Shown here: in pieces, positions 62,111-64,000 of the stretch
How the letters are laid out: each line of letters opens with the position of its first letter
How positions within the stretch are numbered: the stretch's first letter is position 1
From: Thermasporomyces sp036564245
Lineage (GTDB): Bacteria > Actinomycetota > Actinomycetes > Propionibacteriales > Actinopolymorphaceae
Length of the DNA stretch: 64,000 nucleotides
Reading direction: 5' to 3'
NCBI GenBank assembly: GCA_036564245.1
Contig: DATCKU010000081.1
Coordinates: forward strand, 12,719 to 76,718
Made by a program: the position numbers and the translations under genes
Notes under the pieces: model-generated
What the model saw: only the letters and a program-made list of their open reading frames with translations
The model's database searches: none
Told to the model about the DNA's origin: nothing

Positions 62111-63732
62111 TCGGCCTCCCTCCCGGAATCGCCAGCATGACCGGAATCGCCAGCATGACCGGAATCGCCGGCATGAATGGTCTTTCCGGCGACGACAGTT
62201 CGTACGCAACGTGGCAGCGGCCTTCCCGGTGTGAGATCGGGAAGACCAGGGCCCTCGATGTTCCAGACGGCGAACGTCGCCATCGCCCCCTCCTGCAGCA
62301 CACCGTGGGTTGCCGGATCGCGCCCAGCGGCGAACCACCCGCCACGGGTGTACGCCTGCAACGCCGTGTCGACGTCGAGCCTCGCCGGCTCGTGGTGGTG
62401 GAAGACGGCGGCGCGTACGCCACCCCACGGGTCGAACGGCGTCACCGGGGAGTCGGAGCCGAAGGCGAGCGGGATTCCCGCAGCAGCAAAGCTGGACCAC
62501 GGATTGGTCGCGAGAGCGCGTTCCGCACCGAGCCGCTTGGCGTACATGCCGTCGGTCCCGCCCCAGGCCGCGTCGAAGGCGGGCTGGCCGCTGACCACGA
62601 CGCCGTACGACGCGAACGTCGCGATCGTCTCCCGGTCGACCGCCTCGACGTGCTCCAGACGGTGCCGGGCCGCGACGAGTGGCTCCTGCCCGATCCGCTT
62701 CTCGGCAAGCCGGAATCCTTCGGCGACCGCAGCGGTGGCGGCGTCACCGATGCAGTGGAAGCCGGCCTGCAGACCTTCCCGTGTGCACGCGACGACGTGC
62801 TCGGCGATCGCGTCCGGGTCGAGGTAGAGGTGACCCGTGTGCCCGCGTCGGTCGGTGTAGGGCTCGCGCAGGGCCGCCGTGCGCGAGCCGAAGGCTCCGT
62901 CGACGCACAGGTCGCCAGCGGCGCCGGCACACCCCAAGGCGCGGGCACGCTCGACACCACCACCGCGGGAATGCTCTCCCCAGTACGTGACCACCTCGGG
63001 TGTCGGCAGGTCCTTCGTGACCTCGTCGACGAGCTGGAGGTCGTCGTGCCCGCCGAGGCCGGGCGTGGCCATCTCGTGAACGCAGCCGATCCCGGCCCTC
63101 GCTGCCGCCTCCAACGCGACACGGATCGCGTCGCGGCGCTGCGACCTCGGGAGCAACGCCTGCACCGCTTCGCGGACGAGGTGGTGCGCGTCGCGCTCCA
63201 CGCGCGCCGTACCGTCCCAGCCAGCCGCCTGCCTCACGCGCGGGGAAATCGCGCGACCGGAGACGAGGGCGCTGTGGACGTCGACCCGGGCGAGGTAGAC
63301 GGCTGCGCCGGTTGCCGCGCGTTCGAGCTCGTCGAGCGTGGGAAGCGCCGGGTCGGTCCAGTCCGTCTCGTCCCAGCCGAACCCGAGGATGACGTCCCCA
63401 CCAGTGCGCGCCTGGCGGTACGCCGAGACGGCATCGAGCAACTCCCTCTTGTGGCGTACACCGGCGAGATCGAGGCCCGACATCCGCAACCCGGTCTCGC
63501 TCAGGTGGACGTGGGCGTCGACGAAGGCCGGAGTGACCAGGCGGTGCTCCAGATCGACGATCTCGTCTGCGCCGTCGGCATACGCGCCGATGCCGTCGTC
63601 TCGGCCGATCCAGACGATGCGATCGGCCTCGACGCACATGGCAGTGGCGGCCGGATCCTTGGCACCGTGAAGTGCTCCCCGCCGGTAGACGACTCGGCGC
63701 GGTGATCTGGTCGAGCGTGCTGGTGGTCTCAC
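62107..63732 (-). CDS. YtcJ-like amidohydrolase in the lysine operon
   Basis: This 541-residue amidohydrolase superfamily protein has VTPAFVDAHVHLSETG (HxH metal ligands), GAFGSRTAAL, GFHCIGDAAT, ARHRLEHVE and SDSPVTPFDPW (C-terminal Asp), as in YtcJ-type exoenzymes. The gene overlaps kamD by GTGA and starts 5 bp after kdd, so it is part of the lysine operon, where no such step is in the classical pathway. It may release lysine from N-acyl or cyclic amides, which is inference. Its C-terminus repeats GHAGDS three times. GTG 63732 follows AGGAT. Confidence 0.85.
   Translation of the reverse strand: MRPPARSTRSPRRVVYRRGALHGAKDPAATAMCVEADRIVWIGRDDGIGAYADGADEIVDLEHRLVTPAFVDAHVHLSETGLRMSGLDLAGVRHKRELLDAVSAYRQARTGGDVILGFGWDETDWTDPALPTLDELERAATGAAVYLARVDVHSALVSGRAISPRVRQAAGWDGTARVERDAHHLVREAVQALLPRSQRRDAIRVALEAAARAGIGCVHEMATPGLGGHDDLQLVDEVTKDLPTPEVVTYWGEHSRGGGVERARALGCAGAAGDLCVDGAFGSRTAALREPYTDRRGHTGHLYLDPDAIAEHVVACTREGLQAGFHCIGDAATAAVAEGFRLAEKRIGQEPLVAARHRLEHVEAVDRETIATFASYGVVVSGQPAFDAAWGGTDGMYAKRLGAERALATNPWSSFAAAGIPLAFGSDSPVTPFDPWGGVRAAVFHHHEPARLDVDTALQAYTRGGWFAAGRDPATHGVLQEGAMATFAVWNIEGPGLPDLTPGRPLPRCVRTVVAGKTIHAGDSGHAGDSGHAGDSGREAE
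62125..62178. repeat. Three tandem 18-bp repeats at the amidohydrolase 3' end
   Basis: GGAATCGCCAGCATGACC occurs at 62125-62142 and 62143-62160, and again at 62161-62178 with three changes. The repeats encode the C-terminal GHAGDS hexapeptide three times. They end about 15 bp before the kamD start on the coding strand, so copy-number change would alter only this protein's tail. Confidence 0.85.
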
Positions 63733-63736
63733 GGAT

Positions 63737-64000
63737 CTATCCTGTCCTCGATCCGCCCGGTCTCGGTTGCTTCGTCGACGAGCGCGCCTGGAACAGGTGC
63801 CGCACATCGGGTTCGGTACGCATCAGGTCCAGTGCGTACTCCGCGTGTCCGGGCACGTAACCGTTGCCGATCAGCATGGTGACGTCTGCGGCGAGACCTT
63901 CGGCTCCCAGCGCCGCCGCGCTGAACGACGTCGCCATGGAGAAGAAGACGATCGTGCCGTTCTGAGCCGTCGAGACAATCGCACCGCCTTCGCACCCCGG
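63737..64000 (-). CDS. kdd: L-erythro-3,5-diaminohexanoate dehydrogenase, C-terminal part
   Basis: The last 87 codons of a gene entering from the right edge read GAIVSTAQNGTIVFFSMATSF, GAEGLAADVTMLIGNGYVPGHAE and LMRTEPDVRHLFQ. This block matches the C-terminus of 3,5-diaminohexanoate dehydrogenase (Kdd), which oxidises the KamDE product to 5-amino-3-oxohexanoate. Its position upstream of kamDE and kal agrees. The 5' end is outside the window. Confidence 0.85.
   Translation of the reverse strand, partial: PGCEGGAIVSTAQNGTIVFFSMATSFSAAALGAEGLAADVTMLIGNGYVPGHAEYALDLMRTEPDVRHLFQARSSTKQPRPGGSRTG

Noticed and set aside
1..64000. tRNA, rRNA, CRISPR, insertion sequence or prophage
   Set aside because: I looked for tRNA T-loop motifs, regularly spaced repeats, transposase and phage-like proteins and saw none.

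Overview
This 64 kb window is high-GC DNA from an actinobacterium (Actinomycetota), probably a filamentous or soil member. The evidence is the gene content: RbpA behind a SigR-like promoter, an Lnt-polyprenol mannosyltransferase-FxsA operon, an AfsR/SARP regulator, an F420/PPOX-type flavin enzyme, and frequent GTG starts with ATGA/GTGA overlaps. I cannot name the species. I see no tRNA, rRNA, CRISPR array, insertion sequence or prophage.

Layout. 1-10.5 kb: the end of an unknown gene, typA, sppA, a TerC transporter behind a manganese-type (yybP-ykoY) riboswitch, an NlpC/P60 hydrolase with a PPOX enzyme, a degenerate class III lanthipeptide synthetase-like protein, and a GntR/serine-hydrolase pair. 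10.7-20 kb: sugar and polyol catabolism, with a beta-mannosidase, two zinc dehydrogenases, a PfkB kinase, a 2-hydroxyacid dehydrogenase and an FGGY kinase. 20-34 kb: mostly housekeeping and stress genes, namely ferritin with an IdeR-like site, an ATP-dependent DNA ligase, AlaX, a UvrA-like ATPase, a VOC/AraC pair, an rRNA m5C methyltransferase, an Eis-like GNAT and oligopeptidase B. 34-42 kb: an SARP/NB-ARC/TPR regulator, a PGRP amidase, a ClpC2-like protein and two broken genes. 42-50 kb: a D-amino-acid operon, an aminoglycoside-phosphotransferase-like kinase, a Gfo/Idh oxidoreductase, an OsmC protein and an EamA transporter behind a ykkC-family riboswitch. 50-59 kb: a multiply frameshifted ABC exporter, a second ClpC2-like protein, a glycerophosphodiesterase, an MFS transporter, RbpA and the lipoprotein/mannosyl operon. 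59-64 kb: part of the lysine 5,6-aminomutase pathway (kdd-amidohydrolase-kamD-kamE-kal).

How the genes work together. The kam genes convert lysine through 3,5-diaminohexanoate towards crotonyl-CoA. The SDR, deacylase and DSD-fold enzymes fit N-acyl-D-amino-acid salvage. The two dehydrogenases and divergent kinases fit polyol or ketose catabolism. The most distinctive regulatory signal is shared by the two ClpC2-like genes. Each has a GTCAAC-N5-(G/C)TTGAC dyad whose right half doubles as the -35 box, and each appears to be read from a leaderless promoter, which suggests auto- or cross-repression. Other unusual points are a LanKC-like protein whose lyase, kinase and cyclase signatures all look degraded, a 76-bp dispersed repeat, a hairpin-rich gap at 33.8-34.0 kb, and a Cys-rich 13-codon ORF inside a hairpin. 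Several genes carry single-base shifts; these may be true decay or indel errors in the assembly.
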